NCBI GenBank assembly: GCA_014529385.2 | Contig: CM043966.1 | Coordinates: 43,718,537 to 43,782,536 of the forward strand | DNA from: Adiantum capillus-veneris | Lineage: Eukaryota; Streptophyta; Polypodiopsida; Polypodiales; Pteridaceae | Direction of reading: 5' to 3' | DNA: 64,000 bases | Shown here: positions 10,612 through 21,706 of the stretch, piece after piece | How the letters are laid out: the number at the start of each line of letters is the position of its first letter | How positions within the stretch are numbered: position 1 is the stretch's first letter | Position numbers and translations under genes: made by a program | Notes under the pieces: model-generated | The model's database searches: none | Seen by the model: only the letters and a program-made list of their open reading frames with translations | Told to the model about the DNA's origin: nothing

Positions 10612-10915
10612 AGGTTGCATCCTCCCGGGCTTAGTCGCCAGCAGCTCCAGCACACGCCTGCTCATTTTCTCCGATTTCAGTGAGATTTGGCAAGCGTTCG
10701 CAAGAAGTACTGCACAGGCTCATTTCGGCCTCCGTTTCCACTACAGGCAGTACTACACAGTCTATTTCGTCATTTTGTGTAGAATTTTTGTCAATGTTGT
10801 CTTTTGCATAACAGGTGCCTTACAGTCTTCTACGGTTTGTGCTATATAGCACGTGTTGTTCTCGCTTCATTTCTCCTCTTTTTGGGAAGTTTGCACATCA
10901 GATGCAGCATTTATC

Positions 10916-11584
10916 ATGTCTGACAACAACACAAATGTGTTCAAAATGTTTGTTGTTGCGGACAGATTGGATCGGGACAATTACCCTATGTGTACTTACA
11001 TGATGCAACATGTTCTTGTGTCAAAGGGCGTCTGGAGAAATTGTTCAGGGCATTGATGTACGTTCTGGTTCTGAGGATGTAGGCGATGTTGGGGATGTGG
11101 CAGGTCTTGTTGCAAGGATTGTTGCCATTAGAGTCGTTTTGCCTACGTCAAAACAATCTCATTGGGATGTAAAGGATGCACAGGCTCATGCATTGATTCT
11201 GTGAAGCACACCATTGTTCCTCACATTCGTTCCGTGAAATCTGCAAAACAGGCTTGGGATACTTTGGCTGGTCTTTATGCAATTCACAATGAGGCTAAAA
11301 TTGCTTTGTTGTGTAAAGTGCTAGAGTCAAAGATTATGCATGAGGAAGATGATATGGACACTTTCCTTGCTGGTGTGAAGGATATCAATGAGCAACTTAT
11401 TTCTGTAGGTGAAGTCATTTCAGAGAGTTCCCTTGTGCAGACTGTTCTTCATGCCTTACCAAATTCTTACCAGACTTTTGCTAGTATTTGGAGACTTACG
11501 ACCCAAGGAAATATGAAGTTTTCAAGTTTGATGCATTATGCACATTGCTATTGTGAGAATCACTTTCCAAAAAAACAGGACTAG
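10916..11584 (+). pseudogene. Copia gag (decayed)
   Basis: Gag forms the particle that packages the element's RNA. From the ATG at 10916 the frame reads FVVADRLDRDNYPMCTYMM, the usual 'expressed as X-L-NY-W' start of plant Copia gag, with Trp replaced by Cys or Met. After a frame change it continues at 11162-11584 with AKQAWDTLAGLYA, LLCKVLESKIMHEEDDMDTFL, LVQTVLHALPNSYQTF, the UBN2-like gag core. Stops at 11056 and 11584 and two frame shifts disable it. Confidence 0.8.
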
Positions 11585-11739
11585 ACAGTGTGCATTTGAG
11601 CAGGCTTTTATTGCTTCTCAAAGAAAAGTGGTAACATCAATGCATCCACTTCTTATGGTTCTGCTACGAGTGGCAAAACTTCTGTTCCCAATGCTTCTGC
11701 TACTGGCAACATTTCATCCGGCAATTCTGATGATAAGGG

Positions 11740-11907
11740 CAAAAAGAAGACGTGTTGCCATTATTGTAAAGGTAATGATCACTTGATTAAGCAGTGTCCT
11801 AAGTTGAAGGCCAAAGAGGCTAAGAAGAAAGAGGGTGGTTCCACTACAAATGTAGCCATTGTTGAGTCTTCTGTGAAAGGAGACTATGATGTTGATGTTG
11901 ATACATA
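11740..11907 (+). pseudogene. Copia gag zinc knuckle
   Basis: The frame reads CHYCKGNDHLIKQC, a perfect CX2CX4HX4C nucleic-acid-binding knuckle, followed by a Lys-rich stretch and a stop near 11907. It continues the gag at 10916-11584 in another frame. Confidence 0.75.
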
Positions 11908-11959
11908 ATGGGCTTTTAGTGCAGAGTGCACTTACAATCCTGTTGTCCATGATGCATGC

Positions 11960-12355
11960 ATGTTAGCTGCTGCAGATTCATACGTGTGGTATTTCAATAG
12001 TGGTGCTTCAAAGCACATTACCTCACATCATGAATTGTTCACCTCTCTTGAGTCTGTGCCTCATGGGAATTCAATCACTTGTGCCAACAATGCCTCTTAT
12101 CCGATTCAAGGAGTTGGAAAGATTGTGCTTACTACTGCAAATGGCAGTTCTTTCACACTTGTTTATGATCTTAGTTTCGGTGATGAAATTATTGCATCTG
12201 GTCTTTTGTGCCGTGTGCTATATAATCTCACTTTGTTTGACAAGCGTGGAAAAAAATTTGCAAATGAAGTTGCAGATTCAAGGGATATTTCAAATGAAAA
12301 ACTTTGGCATGCACGTTTTGGTCATCTGAATTTTTCCAGTTTGCTGCGTTTGTAG
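11960..12355 (+). pseudogene. Copia protease and pre-integrase region with a mutated active site
   Basis: An aspartic protease motif reads WYFNSGASKH where the family has W-D-SGA-H. The catalytic Asp is Asn here, so the protease would be inactive even without stops. The pre-integrase block KLWHARFGHLNFSSLLRL follows and ends in a TAG. Confidence 0.8.
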
Positions 12356-12376
12356 AAATCTGATACGGTTGCTTCT

Positions 12377-13111
12377 TTGTCGCCTCTTGAAGCACCTGAC
12401 AAACATGTTTGTGAAGGCTCTATTTTGGGTAAAATGCAACGTTCTAAGTTTCCAAAGGATGTTTCAGTTAGGGCCACATGCATGTTGCAGCTTGTGCTTA
12501 GTGATGTTTGTGGGCCCATGCAAACTCCGTCCTTGGGCAATTACCTATACTTCGTGACTTTCATTGATGATTACTCCAGGCATGCATGGGTATTTCCGCT
12601 TAAAGAAAAGTCCAAAGTTTTTATGTGCTTCAAACAATTTCTGGCTATGGCTAAAAATGTCTCAAAATGTACTATGGGCACCCTCTGTTCCGACCGAGGG
12701 GGGGAGTATATGTCTCATGAATTTAATGCATATCTGTCTAGTCGTGGGATAAAACACCAATGTACAGTGCCTTATAAACCTCAGCAAAATGGTGTTGCTG
12801 AGAGGAAAAACAAGTCACTAACAAAAGTGGCACGATGTATGGTCTGAAGTCAAGCTTTGCCGCATTCTTTTTTACTTGAGGCCATCATGTGTGCCATTTA
12901 TGTACTAAATAGATGTCCTACGAAAGCTTTGCAGTCTCTTACTCCATATGAAGCATGGCATGATAGAAAGCCTTCTATTGAGCACATGCGTGTTTTTGGT
13001 TGTTTGTCATATGCTTTGGTGCCACAAACACAGCGCATAAAATTGGATGAGTCAAATGTATTTTTGTTGGTTATAGTGTTGAAAGCAAAGGTTACAAGTT
13101 GTATCATTTGA
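12377..13111 (+). pseudogene. Copia integrase (decayed)
   Basis: The integrase inserts the DNA copy into the chromosome. The catalytic core is clear: LSDVCGPMQTPSLGNYLYFV, FIDDYSRHAWVF, CSDRGGEYMSHEF and PQQNGVAERKNKSL supply D, D and E. A stop at 12845 and a frame change at ~13070 interrupt it. The segment 12857-13111 holds the usual ALPHSFLLEA, LNRCPTKAL, TPYEAWHDRKPS and VFGCLSYALVP blocks. Confidence 0.85.
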
Positions 13112-13266
13112 AAACAAAGTATATTCTGGTTTCAGGGGATGTAGTGTTTGTGGAAGATTCTGTTCAACCCTTGATGTCATGTACTAGAGACAGTAACGTA
13201 AGCTCACAGGACATTTATGACACTTTTTTGCCTCTTTCAGTGGTGGAAATACGAATGTAAATTCCA

Positions 13267-14631
13267 ATGATGAGGCAAATGTACAGCCTATGGAGGTTTC
13301 TGAAAATGTTACAGATCAGCCTATTACTGATGCATATGTACATGATGTACTTGATGAGGAAAGGGCTGAAAATGAGTAGGCTAGAGGTATGCCAAAATCG
13401 CTGGTGCATACATTGCGTGATAGTAAATTGGATGCACCTTTGTATTTGTACTTTTTCAGGCTCTCCCCGTGCATCTTATGCATCAAATTGTTATGCTTTT
13501 TTTGTGTCTGGCTTACATGATGTTGACGAACCTCTGTCTTTTGAAGCACATAATTTAGAAAATTGGATGGCTGCCATGCAATCAGAATATGATGCACTTA
13601 TAAACAATGACACATGGACTTTATGTGATTTGCCTCCTGGCAAAAAGGCCATTGGTACAAAGTATGTTTACAAGTTGAAACGCAAGCCGGATGGTGAGAT
13701 CAATCGCCATAAGGCTTGACTTGTTGCAAAGGGTTATGCACAACAAAAAGGCATAGATTATGAAGAGACTTTTTATCCCACTTGTCGTATGACTACTGTG
13801 CATTTACTATGTGCATTGGCAGCTCATTTTGGTTGGGATGTACATCAATCAGACATTGTTACTGCTTTCTTGAATGGTGACATATTTGAGGAAGTTTATG
13901 TAACGCAGCCTCGCGGTTTTGTCAAAAAAGGACAAGAGGACAAAGTGTACAGATGTAAGAAGGCTTTGTATGGGTTGAAGCAATCTTTTCATGCTTCGTA
14001 TGAGAAAGATGACACTCATTTGGTCAAACAAGGCTTTTATAACAATCCAACAGAAAGCACGTTGTATGTAAAGCGTGAGGGTGATGTACTTCTCATTGTG
14101 GTTCTTTATGTAGATGATTTGTTGATCACTGGACCAAATGAGAGATATATTTCTGAATTTAAGGCTGATTTGAATGCTATTTTCAAGATGAAATATTTGG
14201 GGCTGTTGCATCATTACTTGGGTATACAATTTAAGCAGTGTCATGGTGGTATTGCCTTGTTTCAGAAAAGTTACATAGAGACATTGTTATGTAAGTTTGG
14301 ACTTGAGGATTGAAAACCTATTGCCACTCCCATGGAAACAGGTTTGAAATTGAGTCTTCATGACACTGGTGATTGTATTGATGTCACTCTTTACCAAATT
14401 GTTGTTGGATGCCTCATTTTTGTATGCAACACGAGGCTAGATCTTCAGTTTGCAGTCTCACAGGTCAGCAATTTATGCATAGCCCAGGGTCTAAGCATTG
14501 GTAGGCTGTCAAGAGAATTTTCCACTACCTTAGGTGGCACTTTACATCTTGGTTTGTTTTATTCCAAGGGGGTATTATTGCCGCCAAACTTACATGCTTT
14601 TTCGGACTCCAAATTGGGCTGGTTGTTTTAA
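13267..14631 (+). pseudogene. Copia reverse transcriptase (decayed)
   Basis: The RT starts near 13550 (NWMAAMQSEYDALINNDTW, LPPGKKAIGTKYVYKLK), crosses a stop at 13717-13719 and continues through LVAKGYAQQKGIDYEETF, SDIVTAFLNGDIFEEVYV, CKKALYGLKQ and the catalytic LYVDDLLITG near 14107. A further stop at 14311 precedes the connection (ATPMETGLKLSLHD, RLDLQFAVSQVSN). The upstream part (13267-13540) is the unconserved spacer between integrase and RT. Confidence 0.85.
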
Positions 14632-14639
14632 CGCGGGAG

Positions 14640-15042
14640 TGTCCACAAGTGGTCTCATGTATATCATGATTGAGCAAGAAGCAACCTACTGTGGCCACTT
14701 CGAGTTGTGAGGCTGAGTACAGGGTAGTCTTCACTGCTACGGTTGACTGTGTATGGCTCAAACACCTTATGGATGATTTGGGTGTTGGATAGGACACTGC
14801 CAACACTATCTACACTGACAGTCAGAGCGCATTGGAAGTTGTGAGGAACCCGGTTTTTCATGCTCGCACAAAGCACATTGAGGTGCATTACCACTATGTC
14901 AGGGAGAGGCTCTCAATAGGAGAGATCAGCTTGTCTTATGTGCCAGCATAGGACAACCTTGCAGATGTTTTCACAAAGGCATTGTCTCGTGAGAAGCTCA
15001 AAGCTTTCCGGAAAGCTTTGGGCTTACTCCGCTTTGTGGACT
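14640..15042 (+). pseudogene. Copia RNase H remnant
   Basis: Pieces in changing frames give the order of Copia RNase H: a SSCEAEY-like block near 14705, YTDSQSALEVVRNPVFHAR near 14815, TKHIEVHYHYVRERL near 14870 and DNLADVFTKALSREKL near 14950, ending LLRFVD at the stop by 15042. Too many stops for function. Confidence 0.7.
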
Positions 15043-15119
15043 GATCATGTCCTCAGGGCATGTTACTTCCCTTTACTCATGTGCCATCTCTCATTCACCG
15101 CATCACTCCAGGGAGGATT

Positions 15120-15294
15120 TGTTACCATATACATGTAGGACCGCAGGGGAATTTTTTCCCTCTTTAGGAGGTTTTTTTCCCCCGTGCATTGTATATACGC
15201 CCATCACTCTAGGGCTATCAATCTTTTCATTGCACACTAAGTAATACACTCTCTATTGTGTGCCTTGAGCTTCCTTCGTCTTCTCCAAGCTGTG
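15120..15294 (+). repeat. 3' LTR of the Copia (truncated or diverged end)
   Basis: It begins TGTTACC right after the purine tract and matches 10364-10590 except for the ~25-base deletion and scattered changes. After GCTGTGT (15294) similarity stops. Confidence 0.8.
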
Positions 15295-15528
15295 TAATGT
15301 GATTTCACTTTTGCAACCAAGTATAGATTGAGGATGATTGGCTCTATGCACCTATGTGCTTATAGGTGGAAAATCTCTCTAAAATTGTATTGCAATGATA
15401 CATTTTTTTGGCTCAAATTTCTCCTAGTCATTCTCCATAAGCATAGAAACATAGTTCTAGTTCTAGATCTAAAATCAAATCTTGAATTGACATAGACTTA
15501 GTGATTTTGGCCCAAAGTGTCTTCCTAG

Positions 15529-15787
15529 TGAGGCGGTCCGGGGCGGGCAACAAGAAGAGCAACCTCTAGAAACCCTTCAAGGCTCCCGTGCTGCTCAATG
15601 GGGCTGGGGCACAACACAACACAAACCAAAACAACAAACCCACAGCCAAATCCCAACTACACAAGGGGCACCACCTAGTTTAAGAGCGAACTAGGACGCA
15701 AAAGAGGAGAATCGTTAGAGCAACCCACAAACAAGCAAGGAATTTACACTAACCCTAACACCAATGGAACACTCTCACACACTAAAA

Positions 15788-15855
<68 letters not shown>

Positions 15856-18225
15856 CTCGGGCTGCTTTGAAACGTATCGGCAATGATCAAGCAAACACAA
15901 CTATATATTTAAGAAAGAGAGAGAAAGGGGGAGGGGGTGCTTGTTGCATTAATACCTTCTTACAAATCTGTCATGACAAATCAAAGTGAGATTAGTATTT
16001 GTTCAACATAGCTTGCGTAAATTTCACCACAACACATCACAAGAAAAGCCATCCCAATCACTGTCTTAAGGCCAGGGGAGTCCTCTCCACCCTGTCGCCC
16101 TCTTACAGTATGTGGGATTTATGGCTAGATTGATGACAACACCAGAGACAAGCTATCAAGAACTTAACAAAAAACACCAAGACACTTACGCATCATTGTT
16201 GTCCATTACTTCACGTTGGAAGGGAGACAAAGTATCCAAGCTTAGTCCAAATCCACCCTCCTTGATTCAGCAAATGTTGGGCTTACACTAGTAGGAGAAA
16301 TGATAGATTTCCTACTCTCAATTCAATGATCACTCTCTCTCTTACAATGGCATAGAGTTCCCTTGCTAATCCCCTATTACAACACATGCACATGCATAAG
16401 ACAATGAGCTTCCACTCAAGAGCTCCTTCTAGAGAGGTTGAGCTTGGCTCCTCAAGCTATAGCATAGTGCTCTTGCTTCTCCCCCTTTTTGTGCTAGCTA
16501 CACCCTCCTTTTATAGCAATTTTGAAGGCTAGGGTTACTCCTCTAACCATGGTTGGGTTAGATTTTCAGCAATTTATCTAATTTCTTTTTCTTGGAATTA
16601 TCAAGAAGTTGGTGGGGAAAGAGAGAGGAGAGAAATGGAGGTGATAGGACTTTTCATAGTGGGTTAGTGTTAGTAGAGTTAGTATTAATTTACAAATGGA
16701 ATTGGATATTTACAATGGGAGTATCCATGTAGGATACAAATAAGGAAGAAAAACTCTTAAGAGGTAAGAAAAGGTGGATTTCTTACAAGGTTGATGCTCC
16801 AAGTGTCTTGAGTAGGGCCAATTTTGACGCTTGTTGACGGTCCACTAGCTTTGACGGTACATTTTTTCTCCACTCTTGACTTCCTTGAGAGACAAGGTAA
16901 TTGAAGCTGAGTAATCAACCACCATGATGCTGTCTTTTAAGAGAAGAGGCTGAATTTTGTGGTTTTTTTGATAGATATGGGTAATTTGGAAGAGGAAAAA
17001 TGAGACTAGGTGGTCAATTTTGGAATGGAATTGTGTGTGGGAGGTATGAGTTCACCATGGTTTCTCTTATTCTTCAAGGTTGAGGAGAAGGTGAGTAGGG
17101 TGCAGAGAGGAGGGGTGAGAGAGGTGGGGATGATGAGTGGAGAAGTGTGTGTGAAAGAGGAAAATGATAAAGTGGAAGAGAGAGTGTGGCTGCATAACAT
17201 GGGAAAACTGGGGTCCACTAATAAAATCATAGCTCACAGCTCGTAGCTCAAAAAAATATGAAAACAATTTAGGCAAAAGTTCGGCCCACGAGCTACAACT
17301 TTTGTTTGTATCACCTTTTCAAATTCAGAGAGCAAGTGAACTTTAAAAATTCAGCAAAACCGATCGTTTTTTTCCACTGCACAAGGTCCTTGTGGGGTCC
17401 TTCTTTGGATGATTCTTTTGAATACCTCCAAGAGTGAGCCCTCCATAGTGCATGTATGCATGCCACCTACCCTTGAACTTATTTGGTAGGTCTATAATTG
17501 AAGATATTGTTGAGAGCATGATATAAGTGAATAGTACAACTAAGAAAATCAAATATTGAGGGGTCTAAAAAATATGTACATGTCAAATATAAATAATATA
17601 AGTGGAAAAAATATAAAGGGGTCAAAAGAAATCTCTCTCATTATGAGGCTACCATAAAAAGATAAATATTTTTGGTGTTCTAATTTTTTAGAAAAAAAAA
17701 AAGATGTAAGAAGGGAAAAATCACAATAGTGAAAAAATATAGACATAAATAAAACTAGTTTTTTTGGATTTTTGTTGGGGTGGAGTTACACCAAATATAA
17801 GAGAAGCTTACATGAAAATATTTCTATATGGAATAAAGAGTATGAAAAATGGTAAGAAAATTTGTGGTAATGGTGAGGCAATGTAGAGAGCATAAATAAC
17901 ACACACCTAGGTAGAAATATTTAAATAAATACCAAAATAATTATGAAAATTTCTTTTATTTAGGCCCTATATACAAAGAAATATTTACATACGCATAGGC
18001 CATAATATACTTATATTTTTTATATTTTTTATATTTTTAGCTCAACTAGCCCAATGCTTAGCTAATTGAGGGTTTTTTATTTCAGTAAGGAGATATGGGA
18101 AAAGTCCCCTAACTCACACGCACCTATATACAGTGAAAGGGTGAGGGTAACCACATTGTTTGAGTGATTTGATAGGGGGGGATAACTCACTATGGCAATC
18201 ACAGAGAGCCGAAAAACAGCTATCA
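15529..18225 (-). repeat. 3' LTR of the Gypsy element (2697 bases)
   Basis: It runs TGAGGCG...CTATCA in + orientation. It holds a (GA)n tract at 15791-15853 and the promoter 12-mer CTCCTTTTATAG at 16505-16516. Short ORFs inside (17006-17246) recur in the other LTR only because the LTRs are near-identical. Confidence 0.95.
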
Positions 18226-18239
18226 TTAGCCCTCCCCCA
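18226..18239 (-). promoter_or_regulatory. Polypurine tract of the Gypsy element
   Basis: On the - strand the bases TGGGGGAGGGCTAA abut the start of the 3' LTR, the position where second-strand synthesis is primed. Confidence 0.85.
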
Positions 18240-18253
18240 GGATGATGGTATAT

Positions 18254-19951
18254 TCATGTACCATCATAAAGAATCTTTTCCAAAGAGAGTGCTTCAGAGT
18301 CCTTGACAAGATCTTCATTGTTTGGCCCCTTGGAATTTTGGTTTGTGTTACACTCATGCTTCATGGAACAATACTTACATGGGATAGTTGCCTTTTGCTC
18401 TGGTAGATCCTTTGGTAGAAGGCGACTCAAGTAAGGCTTCAAGCGATAGCCATTTACCTTCCTGGAGTGCTCTTTCCCATTTAAGGCCATAAGTTGATAG
18501 TAACTTGAATTGAAAGCCTTCTTGACTATGTATGGCCCCTGCCATCTTGTTTCAAATTTGGCATCAAAACGATTGTCAAGTCGATTGTCATACCTTAGCA
18601 CAAGCTCTCCTTCCTTGATGCCTTTATCCTTCAGTTTCTTGTCGTGCGTTTCTTTCGCTTGTGTGGCTTTCCTCTTGTAGCACTCGTATGCTGCTTCTCT
18701 TTTCCACTCAAGCTCTACTAACGTAAGAAGTCGATCCATCCATACCTCTTGATCATCTTGTACTCCTTTGCCATAAAGTCTCATTGTTGGAATGTTGAGC
18801 TCGATAGGCTGCAAAGCCTCTTGACCATAGACCAAGTGAAATGGTGTGAACTCCGTGGCTTCCCTATATGTGGTTCGATACGCCCACAAGGCACCATCCA
18901 AGAAGTCATCCCACAACTTTGTCTTGTTTTTCACCATCTTTCTAATGATGCCTGCAATGACACCATTAGCTTTTTCTACCAAACCATTTGATTGGGGATA
19001 GTAGGGTGTACTGTGACGATGTAGAATGTGAAGTTCTTCACAGACTTCTGTGAGCAATCCCTTTCTAAACCCTGGACCATTATCAGAAACAATCTCCAAA
19101 GGTGTGCCAAATCTACAACAAATGTGAGTGTAGACGAATTTGCTCAATGTCCTCTCATTTACCTTTGCCACACTTTGTGCTTCCACCCACCTAGTCATAT
19201 AGTCTACAGCCACTAGAATGTAGAGTTTACCATTTTTTGTCCTAGGCAGAGGACCCATAGCATCAATGCCCCACTTTTCAAAGGGTCCATTTGCAAGCAC
19301 GATTTGCCTTGGACCATAAATCAATCTTCTTTTCCCATTTACCTGACAATTGTGACAACTTTTACACCAATGTTGGACATCCACCTGTAGACTTGGCCAA
19401 ACATACCCCGCAAGCAAAATCTTCTTTACAGTTAATTCTTGGGAAAAATGACCACCACATGCCTCTTCATGCAAACCTTTTAGAATGGTTGGAATTCCCG
19501 CGATAGTTGGTACTCTTCTGCACACTTTATCCTTCCCTCTTTGATAGAGGGAGCCTTCTAGGAAGAGATGCATGCTTGCCTTCTTCATGAGTCTCCTCTT
19601 CTGAGCTTTCGTGAAGTCTTGTGGAAACTCACCCTCCAAAATGTAGCCAATAATGGGAGCCAATGACTCCAATCCCTGGTATCTCGGTTGCTTGACAGCT
19701 GCTGCCACCATGATGACCCGCACTTCTCTCTCAACACATGTAACTGATTGTTGTGCAAGTAAATCGGCATCTTCATTTTGTTTCCTCGGAATATGATATA
19801 GTTGCACTTCTTCAAACTGATTAAACATCCTACGAATGGCATGAACTTTTGTCCTTAAGCTTTCATTATTGCATGCCCAGATGCCTAAAATTTGCTTCAC
19901 AATGAGAAGTGCATCCCCTTTTACCATGAGACGTTGTATACCATGGCCAAT
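18254..19951 (-). CDS. Gypsy integrase with the C-terminal half of the second RNase H
   Basis: This is the continuation of the pol frame after an in-frame TGA (19952-19954). Numbering from the ATG at 19927: residues 1-57 finish the archaeal-type RNase H (KGDALLIVK and NEDADLLA supply two catalytic Asp). The integrase follows: zinc-binding His/His near 153-160 (GLHEEACGGHF), Cys at 190 and 193 (CHNC), then a DD35E core with D222 (GIDAMGPL), D282 (VSDNGPGF) and E318 (NGLVEKANG). The C-terminal part ends with GKEHSRKVNGYRLKPYL and an acidic tail. All catalytic residues are intact. It would insert the DNA copy. No chromodomain is visible. The frame is unbroken apart from the TGA. Confidence 0.93.
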   Translation of the reverse strand: MGHGIQRLMVKGDALLIVKQILGIWACNNESLRTKVHAIRRMFNQFEEVQLYHIPRKQNEDADLLAQQSVTCVEREVRVIMVAAAVKQPRYQGLESLAPIIGYILEGEFPQDFTKAQKRRLMKKASMHLFLEGSLYQRGKDKVCRRVPTIAGIPTILKGLHEEACGGHFSQELTVKKILLAGYVWPSLQVDVQHWCKSCHNCQVNGKRRLIYGPRQIVLANGPFEKWGIDAMGPLPRTKNGKLYILVAVDYMTRWVEAQSVAKVNERTLSKFVYTHICCRFGTPLEIVSDNGPGFRKGLLTEVCEELHILHRHSTPYYPQSNGLVEKANGVIAGIIRKMVKNKTKLWDDFLDGALWAYRTTYREATEFTPFHLVYGQEALQPIELNIPTMRLYGKGVQDDQEVWMDRLLTLVELEWKREAAYECYKRKATQAKETHDKKLKDKGIKEGELVLRYDNRLDNRFDAKFETRWQGPYIVKKAFNSSYYQLMALNGKEHSRKVNGYRLKPYLSRLLPKDLPEQKATIPCKYCSMKHECNTNQNSKGPNNEDLVKDSEALSLEKILYDGT

Positions 19952-21706
19952 TCATATTTTTAAACCATGAAGTAGTGTGTCATATTCTGCTTCATTGTTG
20001 CTAGCTGAACCTGGTAGATTGACCTTCTCTTTCATGACCACCTCTCCACTTGGGTTGAGCAACACTAGCCCTCCCCCTGCTTTCCCTGTGGCTCGTCCAA
20101 AAGCTCCATCAAAGAACAAGTTAAAAGCATTGGGAATACTTTTTGGTGGTGGCAATGGTAGGGTCTTTACTTGAGGCACCTTAATTTCCTTCTCATGTAC
20201 CCTATAAGTGAGAATCCCTGCCAATTGTGCACGCACACTATCTTCTACCTTGAAAGAGTATTGGAACTCTTGCAACTCCATAATCCACTTTGAGATCCTA
20301 GTACTAAGATTCATTTGAGATGACACCCAAGGGAACAAATTTTCTGCAGTGATAATTACAAAAGGTTTTGGTAGCAGGTAGGATCTAAACTTTCTCACTG
20401 CAAACATGAGAGAAAGCATCATGAGTTCTGCTTCTGTGTAGTCTCTCTCCAAAGCATTCATGACCCTACTAGCAAAGTAGATGGGTCGCATCCTTGTACT
20501 GTGGGGATCTTGTTGTAGCAAAACTGCACCAATTGTTTCTTTCCCAGCACTAGAGCTAACAAAGAATGTGTACCCCCAACAAGGAGGCATGAGTGTTGGT
20601 AGCTCTGACAAAATGGCTTTAATGTTACAAAAATACTCTTCAAGCTCATCAGACCATGCAAATTCTACTTGTTGTGTCAACTTTTGCAAAGGATGAAGCA
20701 ACTCCGAGGCTAAGTGAATGAAGCGTGACATATACTTCACCTTCTGAATGAAAGAGATGACCTCCTTAAGACTCTTCGGTGATGGGAGCTCAATAAGAGC
20801 CTTTGCCTTTGAAGGATCCACCTCAATGCCTTTATAGGAAACCTTGTGACCGAGCAAGATCACTTCATCCTCACCTATGTGGCACTTGTCGGGGTTGAGT
20901 TGACCTTCCATGTCGTAGAGCTTCTTTAAACCTTCTTCTACCCTTTGTAGATGCAATGATTTTGAGCTATAAATATAGAAATCATCAATGAACACCCTAA
21001 TTGACTTTCCAAAGAATGCTTGAAACACCATATTCATGAAACGTTGGAATGTTGCAGGAGCATTTGTCAGACCAAATGGCACGACTCTAAAAGCATAACA
21101 ACCCCAAGGAGTGATAAAGGTTGTTTTCAATTGATCTTCCAATGCGATACCTATTTGAAAGTAGCCTGAGTAGCCATCACACACGGTGTACTTCTCATGA
21201 CCAGTTACTTCATTTAGTATCTCATCCTGAAATGGGAGGGGAAAGTGATCTCTTTTTGTTGCCTCATTGAGGGGACGGTAATCCACACACACCCTCCACT
21301 TGCCATTTTTCTTAGGAGTGACAACAACAGGAGAGACCCACTCTGAATTCTCCACTGGATAAATGAAACCTGCTGCTAGAAGCTTTCTTACCTCCTTGAG
21401 TAGAGCCTGTTCCTTTATAACTCCTAGCCTTCGTAGCTTCTGAGCTTTAGGTGTGGCCTCAGGCTTTAACTCAATCTTGTGTTGAACAACATCTACCCCA
21501 TGCACGTTGGTGTAGTCTTTAGCAAAAAGCCTAGGAAACTTCCTTAGCACACATTTGAACTCCTCTCTTTCATCCTTTGTAAGTGTTGTTGATAGCATAC
21601 CTTCCAGCATCCCTTCATCTTGAACACCTTCGTTCTCTTGAGGGCCTACCTCCTCCAAACCTTGACAAGAGGTCTCTTGGTTGCTTGGCTTAAACCTTAC
21701 CCCCAT
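19952..21706 (-). CDS. Gypsy reverse transcriptase, degenerate RNase H and start of second RNase H
   Basis: 584 residues from the ATG at 21706. RT: SEWVSPVVVTPKKNGKWRVC near 121, D177 in VCDGYSGY, and the catalytic FIDD at 239-242. The tether RNase H (about 370-460) has lost its usual Asp residues (FVSSSAGKETIGAVLL, VIITAENL), as is known for dual-RNase H Tat elements. A second, archaeal-type RNase H begins near 527 with D533 (FFDGAF) and E572/E574 (NNEAEYDTLL), then the frame meets TGA at 19952-19954 and continues in frame as the integrase ORF. The ATG overlaps the end of the protease frame by 10 bases, one base back in frame. Confidence 0.93.
   Translation of the reverse strand: MGVRFKPSNQETSCQGLEEVGPQENEGVQDEGMLEGMLSTTLTKDEREEFKCVLRKFPRLFAKDYTNVHGVDVVQHKIELKPEATPKAQKLRRLGVIKEQALLKEVRKLLAAGFIYPVENSEWVSPVVVTPKKNGKWRVCVDYRPLNEATKRDHFPLPFQDEILNEVTGHEKYTVCDGYSGYFQIGIALEDQLKTTFITPWGCYAFRVVPFGLTNAPATFQRFMNMVFQAFFGKSIRVFIDDFYIYSSKSLHLQRVEEGLKKLYDMEGQLNPDKCHIGEDEVILLGHKVSYKGIEVDPSKAKALIELPSPKSLKEVISFIQKVKYMSRFIHLASELLHPLQKLTQQVEFAWSDELEEYFCNIKAILSELPTLMPPCWGYTFFVSSSAGKETIGAVLLQQDPHSTRMRPIYFASRVMNALERDYTEAELMMLSLMFAVRKFRSYLLPKPFVIITAENLFPWVSSQMNLSTRISKWIMELQEFQYSFKVEDSVRAQLAGILTYRVHEKEIKVPQVKTLPLPPPKSIPNAFNLFFDGAFGRATGKAGGGLVLLNPSGEVVMKEKVNLPGSASNNEAEYDTLLHGLKI

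Larger units (their letters stand above)
10364..15294 (+). mobile_element. Decayed Ty1/Copia retrotransposon
   Basis: Two related direct repeats (10364-10597 and 15120-15294) enclose gag, protease, integrase, RT and RNase H in the Copia order. A degenerate primer-binding site follows the left LTR and a purine tract (GGGAGGATT) precedes the right one. Several stops and frame changes kill the coding region. The right LTR lacks its last ~30 bases or has diverged, so a target duplication cannot be shown. Confidence 0.88.

Noticed and set aside
17006-17276. ORFs of 69-78 aa repeated at 26681-26951
   Set aside because: They sit inside the U3 of both Gypsy LTRs and recur only because the LTRs are near-identical; no recognisable protein pattern.
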